Shown here: positions 1 through 5,844 of the stretch, piece after piece | How the letters are laid out: each line of letters opens with the position of its first letter | How positions within the stretch are numbered: the stretch's first letter is position 1 | NCBI GenBank assembly: GCA_947175375.1 | Contig: CAMWMT010000123.1 | Location: 1-7,464 of the forward strand | From: an uncultured Clostridiaceae bacterium | GTDB taxonomy: Bacteria > Bacillota > Clostridia > Lachnospirales > Lachnospiraceae | Direction of reading: 5' to 3' | DNA: 7,464 nt | Notes under the pieces: model-generated | Database searches by the model: none | What the model saw: the letters and a program-made list of their open reading frames with translations, nothing else | What the model was told of the DNA's origin: nothing | Program-made: the position numbers and the translations under genes

Positions 1-171
1 GTTTTGTCGTCGTTTCCACTCTTTTTTAGCGTTCTTTTTCTCCCATAAAAACGTCACTCCATGTCCGCTCCAATCCACACGGCTCTGCTTAACATACAGC
101 CGGGATCTTATTTTCCAGCAACTCTTTTTGTTGCAACATTTCTCTTAAATACTCTATGGTCTGTCTTACTG
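1..171. other. Unassigned left edge downstream of putP
   Basis: No recognisable gene or convincing terminator is visible in this stretch. On the minus strand one frame stays open from about position 150 to the window edge. It contains possible GTG starts at 76-78 and 55-57, the latter with a GGAG about 10 nt upstream. The encoded residues are Lys/Arg-rich and I do not recognise them. A second minus frame (ATG at 137-139, stop at 89-91) would give only 16 residues. A gene starting here and running off the window, or a decayed gene, is possible but unproven. Confidence 0.3.
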
Positions 172-1701
172 TTATTTCATGGAAGATACTCTGTCAAATT
201 CATCCATGATCTCCTGTGACGGTTCTGCTGTCAAAAGGCTTACTGCCACATTTACCGCCAGCGCCACCAGGAAAGCCGGGAGCAACTCATAGATGCCAAG
301 AACGCCGCCCATGGGACGCACCAGGAATTTCCATACGAAAACCATGATTCCGCCGCTCACCATTCCAGCAAGCGCTCCCTGCAGATTGGAACGTTTCCAG
401 AACAGAGCCAGCAGGACAAGCGGGCCAAAGGAAGCACCGAAACCTGCCCAGGCAAAGGATACGATCTGGAATACGGAACTGTTGGAATCCCGTGCGATAA
501 ATACACCGACTACGGAGATGATCAGGACCGTGATACGTGCTACCAGCATGCCGGTCTTCTCATCCATGTCTTTTACAAATACTTCCTTCAGAATATTCTG
601 AGACGCGCTGGAGGAAGCAGCCAGAAGCTGAGAATCCGCCGTGGACATGGTAGCCGCCAAGATACCCGCCAGGATCACGCCCGCAATCAACGCCGCAAAC
701 ACTCCGTGAGAAGCGATCAGATCAGCGATTGTGATGATGATCGTCTCCGAGTCTTCGAGAACCGGAATGGAACCGACAGCTGTCATAGCATTTCCGATCA
801 CTCCGATAAAAATGGCAACCGCCATGGAGATGACGACCCATATGGAAGCAACTCTTCTGGAAAGCTCCAGTTTTGCGGCATCCTCAATCGCCATGAAACG
901 CAGAAGTACATGAGGCATGCCAAAATATCCGAGTCCCCATGCCATCATGGAAGCAATATTCAGCGCCCCATAGGGTGATGCTGCTCCTGATACCGGATCA
1001 TGGATCTGCGTCAGGCTGAAATAACCTGCCATCGTCTTTGCGTTATCAATGACCGCTCCCATGCTTCCCACATTGTTAATGCCAAAGCCAAAGACAACAA
1101 TGATCGCAATCGTCATGATGATACTCTGAAGAAAATCCGAGGTACTCGCCGCCAGAAAACCGCCCAGCGTCGTATAGGCAACGATGACGATCGCACTGAT
1201 CACCATGGCAGGTATATAATCCCAGCCAAATAGACTGGAAAAAAGCTTGCCACAAGCCGCGAAACCGGAAGCAGTATAAGGTACAAAGAAGATGATGATC
1301 AGTACTGCTGCGATCACAGACAGGATCTTCTTTTCATCCCGATAACGATTAGAAAAGAACAGCGGAAGTGTCGTAGCATTTCCGCATTCATGAGTGTAAT
1401 AGCGGAGTCTCTTTGCCACGATCAACCAGTTCACATAGGTTCCGACAGCAAGACCGATGGCCGTCCATGCGGCATCAGCAAGCCCTGTCAGGTAGGCAAC
1501 ACCCGGAAGCCCCATCAAGAGCCAGCTGCTCATATCCGATGCCTCCGCGCTCATGGCAGTGACAAACGGCCCTAATTTTCTTCCTCCAAGATAAAAATCT
1601 TCCGTGGTACGATTCTTTTTTGCAAGGACCACGCCTATCCCAACCACAACGATCAGATAGACAAGAATTGCAAAAAGCATGATCAGATTTGCAGATGTCA
1701 T
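172..1701 (-). CDS. putP: Sodium/proline symporter (SSF family)
   Basis: This gene encodes a Na+-coupled proline importer of the solute:sodium symporter family, an integral protein of the cytoplasmic membrane. The product has 509 residues and about a dozen hydrophobic segments. The signature near residues 51-67 (SAEASDMSSWLLMGLPG) contains Asp56 and Ser58, matching E. coli PutP Asp55 and Ser57. The later motif ATMSTADSQLL places Ser353 and Thr354 where E. coli has the Na+-site residues Ser340 and Thr341. I chose the ATG at 1699-1701 because AAAGGGAG lies 9 nt upstream. The frame is open to an ATG at 1779, but that codon lies upstream of the predicted promoter and so should not be transcribed. 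The gene follows the Rrf2-TetR operon on the same strand but has its own promoter. Proline is the best substrate call; another SSF substrate is possible. Confidence 0.93.
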   Translation of the reverse strand: MTSANLIMLFAILVYLIVVVGIGVVLAKKNRTTEDFYLGGRKLGPFVTAMSAEASDMSSWLLMGLPGVAYLTGLADAAWTAIGLAVGTYVNWLIVAKRLRYYTHECGNATTLPLFFSNRYRDEKKILSVIAAVLIIIFFVPYTASGFAACGKLFSSLFGWDYIPAMVISAIVIVAYTTLGGFLAASTSDFLQSIIMTIAIIVVFGFGINNVGSMGAVIDNAKTMAGYFSLTQIHDPVSGAASPYGALNIASMMAWGLGYFGMPHVLLRFMAIEDAAKLELSRRVASIWVVISMAVAIFIGVIGNAMTAVGSIPVLEDSETIIITIADLIASHGVFAALIAGVILAGILAATMSTADSQLLAASSSASQNILKEVFVKDMDEKTGMLVARITVLIISVVGVFIARDSNSSVFQIVSFAWAGFGASFGPLVLLALFWKRSNLQGALAGMVSGGIMVFVWKFLVRPMGGVLGIYELLPAFLVALAVNVAVSLLTAEPSQEIMDEFDRVSSMK

Positions 1702-1744
1702 AACTTTATTCTCCCTTTCATTTCTGTTTTTGTTCTGCTGAAAA

Positions 1745-1762
1745 AGTGCTGTTTTACGCACT
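1745..1762 (-). promoter_or_regulatory. Hairpin at predicted 5' end of putP mRNA
   Basis: AGTGC at 1745-1749 and GCACT at 1758-1762 form a 5-bp stem with an 8-nt loop. In the putP direction it is followed directly by a run of five T. The predicted transcription start (about 1763) puts the hairpin at the extreme 5' end of the mRNA. It may stabilise the transcript or act as a weak attenuator; the short stem makes both uncertain. Confidence 0.3.
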
Positions 1763-1769
1763 GTTCTGC

Positions 1770-1798
1770 ATTTTAACACAGTTTTGAATGGGATGCAA
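1770..1798 (-). promoter_or_regulatory. putP promoter, extended -10
   Basis: On the minus strand the -10 box TAAAAT (1770-1775) is preceded by TGT, giving an extended -10. It lies 17 nt from a weak -35 TTGCAT (1793-1798). The predicted start near 1763 gives a leader of about 60 nt before the ATG at 1701. Confidence 0.65.
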
Positions 1799-1812
1799 TA
1801 CAGAGTTTAGTG

Positions 1813-1850
1813 CAGAATTCATTCTGGAATATAGTCTGGAATTCGGTCTG
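1813..1850. repeat. Palindrome and 12-nt-period repeats upstream of putP promoter
   Basis: CAGAAT-TC-ATTCTG at 1813-1826 is a perfect 6-bp inverted repeat. It runs into a direct repeat of CTGGAAT at 1824-1830 and 1836-1842, with a further CTG at 1848-1850, a period of 12 nt. The cluster begins 15 nt upstream of the putP -35 box. Its position suits an activator or repressor site, and the adjacent TetR product is a candidate ligand by proximity only. Confidence 0.4.
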
Positions 1851-1878
1851 TTTTTAATAGAAGTCTACTGATGGCTGG

Positions 1879-2463
1879 TTAGGCTCTCAGGCTTTTCAGC
1901 ATCAGGGGAAGCTTTTTAGCTGCTTCCTCCGGAAGGGAATATTCTCCTTTCCGAAGACACCATTCATAGAGCAGCGCACGCTCACACATGGAATAATAGC
2001 GGACCATCTCGCTGACACTCAGGTCACGAATCAGTTCTCCCCGCTCTCTTCCACGAGTTATGACTCTGCGAATCACCTTGTAATACGTTCGGTCGTGATC
2101 CAGAAGGGGCTTTTCCCCTCTGGTGGTCAGCTGAGTGGAATAAAGTTCGGTCAGGAGATCCAAATTGATGGATTCTTCGATCATGATCATCAGTTCACGA
2201 TTCAGGTACAGAAGCACTTCATAGCAATCCATATCCTCTGAGATCTCGGGTTCCAGTTCTTCGTATTTTTCATCCATCATATAGGCAAGGGAGCCCAGAA
2301 GCGCATCTTTCCCTTCAAAATAGTGGTAAAAGGATCCCTTTGAAGTCCCGGATACTTCTATGATCTCCTCTATGGTCGTATCCTCATATCCCTGTTCATA
2401 AAACAGCTTCCATGCTGCTGATACGATCCTGCTCTTCGTTCTTCTCTGGTTCTTTTTCGCCAT
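1879..2463 (-). CDS. TetR/AcrR-family transcriptional regulator
   Basis: This is a 194-residue one-component regulator, a normal length for the TetR family. The N-terminal DNA-binding domain spans about residues 10-56. Its helix-turn-helix (TTIEEIIEVSGTSKGSFYHYF, about 29-49) carries the typical SKGSFYHYF recognition-helix pattern. The remaining helical part would be the ligand-binding and dimerisation domain, and its ligand cannot be read from sequence. The ATG at 2461-2463 has AAGGTGAG 9 nt upstream. The gene starts 17 nt after the stop of the Rrf2 gene, so the two are almost certainly cotranscribed. No clear terminator separates it from the putP promoter region. It may regulate its own operon or putP, as TetR proteins often act on neighbours, but that is inference. 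Confidence 0.92.
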   Translation of the reverse strand: MAKKNQRRTKSRIVSAAWKLFYEQGYEDTTIEEIIEVSGTSKGSFYHYFEGKDALLGSLAYMMDEKYEELEPEISEDMDCYEVLLYLNRELMIMIEESINLDLLTELYSTQLTTRGEKPLLDHDRTYYKVIRRVITRGRERGELIRDLSVSEMVRYYSMCERALLYEWCLRKGEYSLPEEAAKKLPLMLKSLRA

Positions 2464-2480
2464 AATCCAATTCTCACCTT

Positions 2481-2915
2481 CTAAATGGAGTAATCCTGTC
2501 CCCGTTCACTGCTCCAGCTCACCAGGTCCTCAAGGGTGACCGTATCTACAACACTCCGAACCGCCTCATCCAGTTTCTTCCAGAGCAGAAGCGTCACACA
2601 ATCATCCCGTCTGGTGCAGCCCTGTTCTTCATATTCCAGGCAGTCTACCGGAGCCAGGCTTCCCTCGGTCAGGCGAAGAATCATTCCGACGGTATATTCT
2701 GACGGATTTTTTGCCAAAAAATAGCCTCCCTGCGGTCCGCGGATACTGCGTACAAACCCTGCTTTATTCAGTACCGACATAATCTGTTCCATGTATTTTT
2801 CTGAAATCTCCTGACGGCCGGCGATATCCTTCACCCGCACCGGACTGCCCGAATCTGCCAGCGCAAGATCCAGCATAATCCGCAGAGCATAACGCCCTCT
2901 TGTAGAAATCTTCAT
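2481..2915 (-). CDS. Rrf2/IscR-family transcriptional regulator
   Basis: This is a 144-residue winged-helix regulator of the Rrf2 family (IscR, CymR, NsrR, RsrR group). The N terminus MKISTRGRYALRIML and the wing motif RGPQGGYFLAK (about 59-69) are diagnostic. Glu43 in YMEQ matches IscR Glu43, a residue that affects DNA site choice. Three cysteines, Cys92, Cys100 and Cys106, occupy the Fe-S ligand region, with spacing x7 and x5 against x5 and x5 in E. coli IscR. The position of the fourth IscR ligand, His107, appears to be Leu109 here. An iron-sulfur sensor is therefore likely but with altered ligation. CymR-type cysteine regulators lack this cluster, so that reading is less likely. Translation starts at 2913-2915 with AGGAGG 6 nt upstream. 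No isc or suf genes follow; the partner is a TetR gene. Confidence 0.93.
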   Translation of the reverse strand: MKISTRGRYALRIMLDLALADSGSPVRVKDIAGRQEISEKYMEQIMSVLNKAGFVRSIRGPQGGYFLAKNPSEYTVGMILRLTEGSLAPVDCLEYEEQGCTRRDDCVTLLLWKKLDEAVRSVVDTVTLEDLVSWSSERGQDYSI

Positions 2916-3052
2916 TCTGTGCCTCCTCTATATTTCTGAAAAAATCCAGATACCCTGTTCTTCATTATCTGCCAATTTTCCTGGGAGTATTGCAAAATGT
3001 AACCCTGTCCGATCCATTCCATACGAGTGCTGAATACATGGACATAGAGCAT
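2912..3052 (-). CDS. Possible 46-codon upstream ORF in the Rrf2 leader
   Basis: This ORF starts at an ATG (3050-3052) with GGGGGTG 7 nt upstream, and its TGA overlaps the Rrf2 start codon as ATGA, a layout typical of translational coupling. The start codon lies inside an inverted-repeat stem (2990-2999/3050-3059). The peptide begins MLYVHVFSTRMEW and resembles no family I know. Its last codons coincide with the Rrf2 ribosome binding site. It could be a regulatory leader peptide, but an ORF this short can occur by chance. Confidence 0.2.
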   Translation of the reverse strand: MLYVHVFSTRMEWIGQGYILQYSQENWQIMKNRVSGFFQKYRGGTE

Positions 3053-3059
3053 TTTGCAA
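2990..3059 (-). repeat. 10-bp inverted repeat in Rrf2-TetR leader
   Basis: TTGCAAAATG at 2990-2999 and CATTTTGCAA at 3050-3059 are perfect 10-bp arms around a 50-nt interior. Inside them TGTCC (3006-3010) and GGACA (3040-3044) can extend the stem across a nearly symmetric internal loop. It lies within the predicted untranslated leader of the regulator operon, so it may form an RNA hairpin or mark paired protein sites. Confidence 0.45.
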
Positions 3060-3099
3060 CACCCCCGAAAAGACCTGCAGGCAATGAAGTGTATAACGA

Positions 3100-3148
3100 G
3101 TGAGCACACCATTATATATCATGGAAAATGGGAGATGAATGTGCTCAC
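3100..3148. repeat. 9-bp inverted repeat near Rrf2 transcription start
   Basis: GTGAGCACA at 3100-3108 and TGTGCTCAC at 3140-3148 are perfect 9-bp arms. CCAT (3109-3112) and ATGG (3121-3124) form a further inner pair directly next to the left arm. The right arm lies just downstream of the predicted transcription start. Each arm is itself close to a GTGnnCAC palindrome, so they may be two operators, or the ends of a leader RNA hairpin. Confidence 0.5.
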
Positions 3149-3158
3149 GAGTATATAT

Positions 3159-3187
3159 ATTATAGGGAATTTAAGGATACAAGGCAA
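3159..3187 (-). promoter_or_regulatory. Predicted promoter of the Rrf2-TetR operon
   Basis: On the minus strand a consensus -10 TATAAT (3159-3164) lies 17 nt from a -35 TTGCCT (3182-3187, four of six consensus bases). Transcription would start near 3152, giving a leader of about 235 nt. A second TATAAT on the same strand at 3111-3116 has only a poor -35 (TTCATC) and would shorten the leader to about 190 nt. Confidence 0.6.
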
Positions 3188-3205
3188 GCCCTGATTTGTC
3201 TCTTC

Positions 3206-3238
3206 AAGGTTTCCTGACCTTCCATTCTGTGTTAAGAT
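3206..3238 (+). promoter_or_regulatory. Predicted mnmM promoter with overlapping palindrome
   Basis: The extended -10 TGTTAAGAT (TAAGAT at 3233-3238) lies 17 nt from a weak -35 TTTCCT (3210-3215). The dyad AAGGT-N6-ACCTT (3206-3221) covers the -35 position and could be an operator. The start would fall near 3245, leaving a short leader before the ATG at 3272. Confidence 0.45.
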
Positions 3239-3271
3239 GTATACAAAACCAGATAACGAGGAGGAACGAAC

Positions 3272-3829
3272 ATGTATCAGATCACAGACTGGTGCCATCA
3301 TTTTATAGAGCTGCAGGTGACTCCCGGAGACCTGTGTATCGACGCAACCATGGGAAACGGACATGACACGGAGCTTTTATGCCGGCTGGCTGGGGAGTAT
3401 GGAAGCGTGCTGGCTTTTGATATACAGGAACAAGCGCTTCAGAATACGAAAAAAAGACTGCAGGAATCAGGTGTTCCGGACAATTACCGGCTCATTCTGG
3501 ATTCCCACAGCCATATGACGCAATATGCCAGGATGGACAGCGTAAGCTGCATCCTGTTCAATTTTGGATATCTGCCCGGCGCAGACCATGCGATCGCCAC
3601 AAGACCGGACACCAGCCTGGAAGCAGTCCGGCAGGGACTTTCTCTTCTGAAAAAGAACGGTCTCATGAGCCTGTGCATCTACAGCGGGGGCGATACCGGC
3701 TTTGAAGAACGCGACACCCTGCTCCCATTCTTAAAAACACTGAACCCCAGACAGTATCTGGTCATTCTCTCTTCCTATTACAACCGACCCGGCAATCCTC
3801 CGCTCCCGGTCCTAGTCCGCAAGCTCTGA
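3272..3829 (+). CDS. mnmM: tRNA mnm5s2U34 methyltransferase MnmM (YtqB-like)
   Basis: This 185-residue protein is a class I SAM-dependent methyltransferase of the family formerly labelled putative rRNA methylase (YtqB). Gram-positive members (MnmM) methylate the 5-aminomethyl group of the tRNA wobble uridine (nm5s2U to mnm5s2U), a cytoplasmic step. Motif I is DATMGNGHDT (24-33), and Asp50 in AFDIQ is the likely ribose-binding acid. The family motifs NFGYLPG (97-103) and ATRPDTS (109-115), and the C-terminal SSYYNRPGNPP (167-177), are all present. The ATG has GAGGAGG 7 nt upstream. The gene is monocistronic, divergent from the Rrf2 operon, and its last 18 nt overlap the 3' end of mscL on the other strand. 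Older annotation as an rRNA methyltransferase is the main alternative. Confidence 0.88.
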   Translation: MYQITDWCHHFIELQVTPGDLCIDATMGNGHDTELLCRLAGEYGSVLAFDIQEQALQNTKKRLQESGVPDNYRLILDSHSHMTQYARMDSVSCILFNFGYLPGADHAIATRPDTSLEAVRQGLSLLKKNGLMSLCIYSGGDTGFEERDTLLPFLKTLNPRQYLVILSSYYNRPGNPPLPVLVRKL

Positions 3830-4243
3830 TGTGCAGTGCGGACATCTGGTCGCCTTGATATCGATCTCTGACATACAGTAAGGACAGGTCTTTGTAGTCG
3901 GAGCCGCCGGAGCTTCTTCCTGCTTTTTAACCACTTTGTCCTTTGCTGCATTCAGCAGCTTTATCATACAGAAAATGACCAGCGCGATCAGCAGAAAATT
4001 GATAACGGCTGACAAGAAGGAGCCATATTTCAGTTCTGCTGCGTTTTCTCCGATTCCAAAAGAAACCGACATCTCCGCGATATCAAGTCCACCGGTGATC
4101 AGGGAGAGCAGCGGCATGAAGATATCATTGACCAGTGAGTTTACGATCGCCGTAAACGCGCCACCGATAATCACACCGACTGCCATGTCCATTACATTTC
4201 CTCTGGAAATAAATTTCTTAAATTCTTCAAAAAATTTTTTCAT
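3812..4243 (-). CDS. mscL: Large-conductance mechanosensitive channel with C-terminal zinc ribbon
   Basis: MscL is a homopentameric membrane pore that opens under membrane tension and releases solutes during hypo-osmotic shock. The N terminus (KKFFEEFKKFISRGNVMDMAVGVIIGGAF) matches the family's amphipathic helix and first membrane segment (about 16-46). The second segment spans about 76-98. Residues 120-137 add two CxxC knuckles (CPYC and CPHC, at Cys120/123 and Cys134/137) after an Ala/Pro-rich linker. They form a predicted zinc ribbon on the cytoplasmic side that the E. coli protein lacks. At 143 residues the protein is near usual MscL length, with the ribbon taking the place of the usual C-terminal helix bundle. 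The start has AGAGG 9 nt upstream. It is the last gene of the glyA operon, 41 nt after the small Cys-rich gene. Confidence 0.94.
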   Translation of the reverse strand: MKKFFEEFKKFISRGNVMDMAVGVIIGGAFTAIVNSLVNDIFMPLLSLITGGLDIAEMSVSFGIGENAAELKYGSFLSAVINFLLIALVIFCMIKLLNAAKDKVVKKQEEAPAAPTTKTCPYCMSEIDIKATRCPHCTSELAD

Positions 4244-4284
4244 CCGTATTATCCTCTTCTACAAACTCTCTGTCCAGCCGGCTT

Positions 4285-4476
4285 TCAGCTTTCCCGTTCC
4301 ATTGCTTCCTTATAGATCAGGCATGCAGCACTGTTGGGACATTTTTCATGATTACAGTCAAACTCGATCAGCTTAAGAGTTCCGTCTTTCTGTCGCTCAT
4401 ATTCGCACGCCACAGTCCTCGTCTCATTACTGCTCCGGCAAAACCCGCTGATAAATGCTTCTATGATCTCTCCCAT
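4285..4476 (-). CDS. Small Cys-rich protein of unknown function
   Basis: I do not recognise this 63-residue protein, but it looks genuine. It fills the gap between glyA and mscL on the same strand. Its ATG lies one base after the glyA stop (ATG TAG G ATG), and no separate strong ribosome binding site is visible, which suggests translational coupling to glyA. It has five cysteines, at 13, 24, 41, 46 and 52. The last four (C-x16-C-x4-C-x5-C, with a His two residues after Cys41) could bind zinc or an iron-sulfur cluster. There is no signal peptide or membrane segment, so a soluble cytoplasmic protein is expected. A metal-binding or redox role is only inference. Confidence 0.75.
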   Translation of the reverse strand: MGEIIEAFISGFCRSSNETRTVACEYERQKDGTLKLIEFDCNHEKCPNSAACLIYKEAMERES

Positions 4477-4477
4477 C

Positions 4478-5719
4478 CTACATACAGAGCGGATACTTTT
4501 CCGTCAGCTCCTGAATCAGTTTTTTCGCCTTTGGCGCCGCAGATTCTCCCTCTTTCAGCATCATGGCAACCGCCTCTGCGATCGTATCCATATCTGCTTC
4601 ATTTAATCCTCTGCTGGTCACAGCTGCTGTACCAAGACGAACGCCGCTGGTCACAAATGCGGAACGAGGATCGTTGGGGATCGTGTTCTTGTTCGCTGTG
4701 ATATTCGCCATATCCAGCAGATTCTCCGCATCCTTGCCGGAGATGTCAAGATTCGTCAGATCCATGAGCATCAGATGATTGTCTGTTCCACCGGATACGA
4801 TCTTGATCCCACGATCCATAAGACCTTTGCAAAGTGCCTTTGCATTTTTCACAATATTCTGTTGATACACTTTATAGGACTCTGTCTGGCATTCTTTCAG
4901 GCATACTGCCTTTGCTGCGATCACATGCATCAGCGGGCCTCCCTGAATGCCGGGGAACACTGCCTTGTTAAAATTAAACTTCGCTGCCGTCTCCGCATCT
5001 GACATGATCATACCGCCTCTCGGTCCCCGCAGTGTCTTGTGCGTGGTAGTCGTAGTCACATGCGCATAAGGAATCGGGCTTGGATGCACGCCTGCTGCCA
5101 CCAGTCCGGCAATATGCGCAATATCAACCATCAGATAAGCGCCCACTTCATCTGCGATCTCACGGAACTTTTTAAAATCGATGGTTCTTGCGTAAGCGCT
5201 GGCACCTGCCACGATCAGCTTCGGACGGCACTCCAGCGCGATGCGGCGTACTTCGTCATAATCGATAAATCCCTCATCATTGACCCCATACTGATGTACT
5301 TCAAAATATTTTCCGGACATATTCGCAGGGCTTCCGTGGGACAGATGGCCGCCATGTGCCAGATTCATGCCCAGCACTCTGTCTCCCGGCTCCAGCATGG
5401 CAAAAAAGACTGCCATGTTCGCCTGCGCACCGGAATGCGGCTGTACATTCACATACTCACAACCAAATACTTCCTTCGCCCGCGCAATCGCAAGGTCTTC
5501 CACCACATCGACGCATTCGCATCCTCCATAATATCTCTTTCCTGAATATCCCTCTGCATACTTATTGGTCAAAGGACTGCCCATGGCAGCCATTACTGCT
5601 TTACTTACCCAGTTTTCCGATGCGATCAGTTCGATATGGCTGTTCTGTCTCGCCATCTCGTCGGTTATGGCAGCCGCAACTTCCGGATCGACTGCTTTTA
5701 CTTCATCCAATGAATACAT
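4478..5719 (-). CDS. glyA: Serine hydroxymethyltransferase
   Basis: GlyA is a PLP enzyme of the cytoplasm that interconverts serine and glycine while forming 5,10-methylenetetrahydrofolate, the main one-carbon supply for purines, thymidylate and methionine. The 413-residue product is full length. The PLP Schiff-base lysine is Lys228 in VTTTTTHKTLRGPRGG (E. coli Lys229). Asp199 and His202 in MVDIAHIAG, and the AHGGHLSHG loop (121-129) with the ring-stacking His125, are intact, as is the N-terminal LIASENWVS motif. The start at 5717-5719 has AGGAGG 5 nt upstream. It is the first gene of an operon with a small Cys-rich gene and mscL, expressed from a strong promoter about 60 nt upstream of the ATG. 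Confidence 0.97.
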   Translation of the reverse strand: MYSLDEVKAVDPEVAAAITDEMARQNSHIELIASENWVSKAVMAAMGSPLTNKYAEGYSGKRYYGGCECVDVVEDLAIARAKEVFGCEYVNVQPHSGAQANMAVFFAMLEPGDRVLGMNLAHGGHLSHGSPANMSGKYFEVHQYGVNDEGFIDYDEVRRIALECRPKLIVAGASAYARTIDFKKFREIADEVGAYLMVDIAHIAGLVAAGVHPSPIPYAHVTTTTTHKTLRGPRGGMIMSDAETAAKFNFNKAVFPGIQGGPLMHVIAAKAVCLKECQTESYKVYQQNIVKNAKALCKGLMDRGIKIVSGGTDNHLMLMDLTNLDISGKDAENLLDMANITANKNTIPNDPRSAFVTSGVRLGTAAVTSRGLNEADMDTIAEAVAMMLKEGESAAPKAKKLIQELTEKYPLCM

Positions 5720-5738
5720 AAGTTCCTCCTGTCATTGT

Positions 5739-5770
5739 CATCTGTTTTTCTCTCAAAGACATCTGTTTTT
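5739..5770. repeat. Direct repeat in glyA leader, 21-nt period
   Basis: CATCTGTTTTT occurs at 5739-5749 and 5760-5770, exactly 21 nt apart, or two helical turns. Both copies lie between the predicted glyA transcription start and the start codon. They may be a tandem regulator site or a leader RNA element. No glycine riboswitch or T-box pattern is visible. Confidence 0.4.
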
Positions 5771-5774
5771 TCAC

Positions 5775-5810
5775 AACCATCACTTTAACATGGTTATCTA
5801 TATTTTTCAA
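5775..5810 (-). promoter_or_regulatory. glyA operon promoter with dyad over the -10
   Basis: On the minus strand -35 TTGAAA (5805-5810) and -10 TAAAGT (5782-5787) are 17 nt apart, and TGT precedes the -10. The predicted start is near 5775. AACCAT (5775-5780) and ATGGTT (5790-5795) form an inverted repeat flanking the -10 box, a position suited to a repressor. Confidence 0.65.
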
Positions 5811-5844
5811 CCTTTTTTCATCCTTTCCCAAAACAATTATTTTT

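Noticed and set aside
118..134. GCAAC/GTTGC hairpin downstream of putP as a terminator
   Set aside because: The stem is only 5 bp and weak, and no T-run follows it on the putP strand.
1702..1779. A longer putP start at 1779 adding 26 residues
   Set aside because: That ATG lies upstream of the predicted -10 box, and the added basic polar residues do not fit the family N terminus. The ATG at 1701 has a good ribosome binding site.
2912..3122. ORFs of 64-66 codons starting at 3112 and 3122 on the minus strand
   Set aside because: Neither start has a ribosome binding site and neither product resembles a known protein. Only the shorter start at 3052 was kept as a tentative upstream ORF.
5039..5545. 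168-codon ORF on the plus strand inside glyA
   Set aside because: It lies wholly opposite a highly conserved enzyme gene, has no family resemblance and is rich in His and Cys as expected from the reverse strand of glyA.
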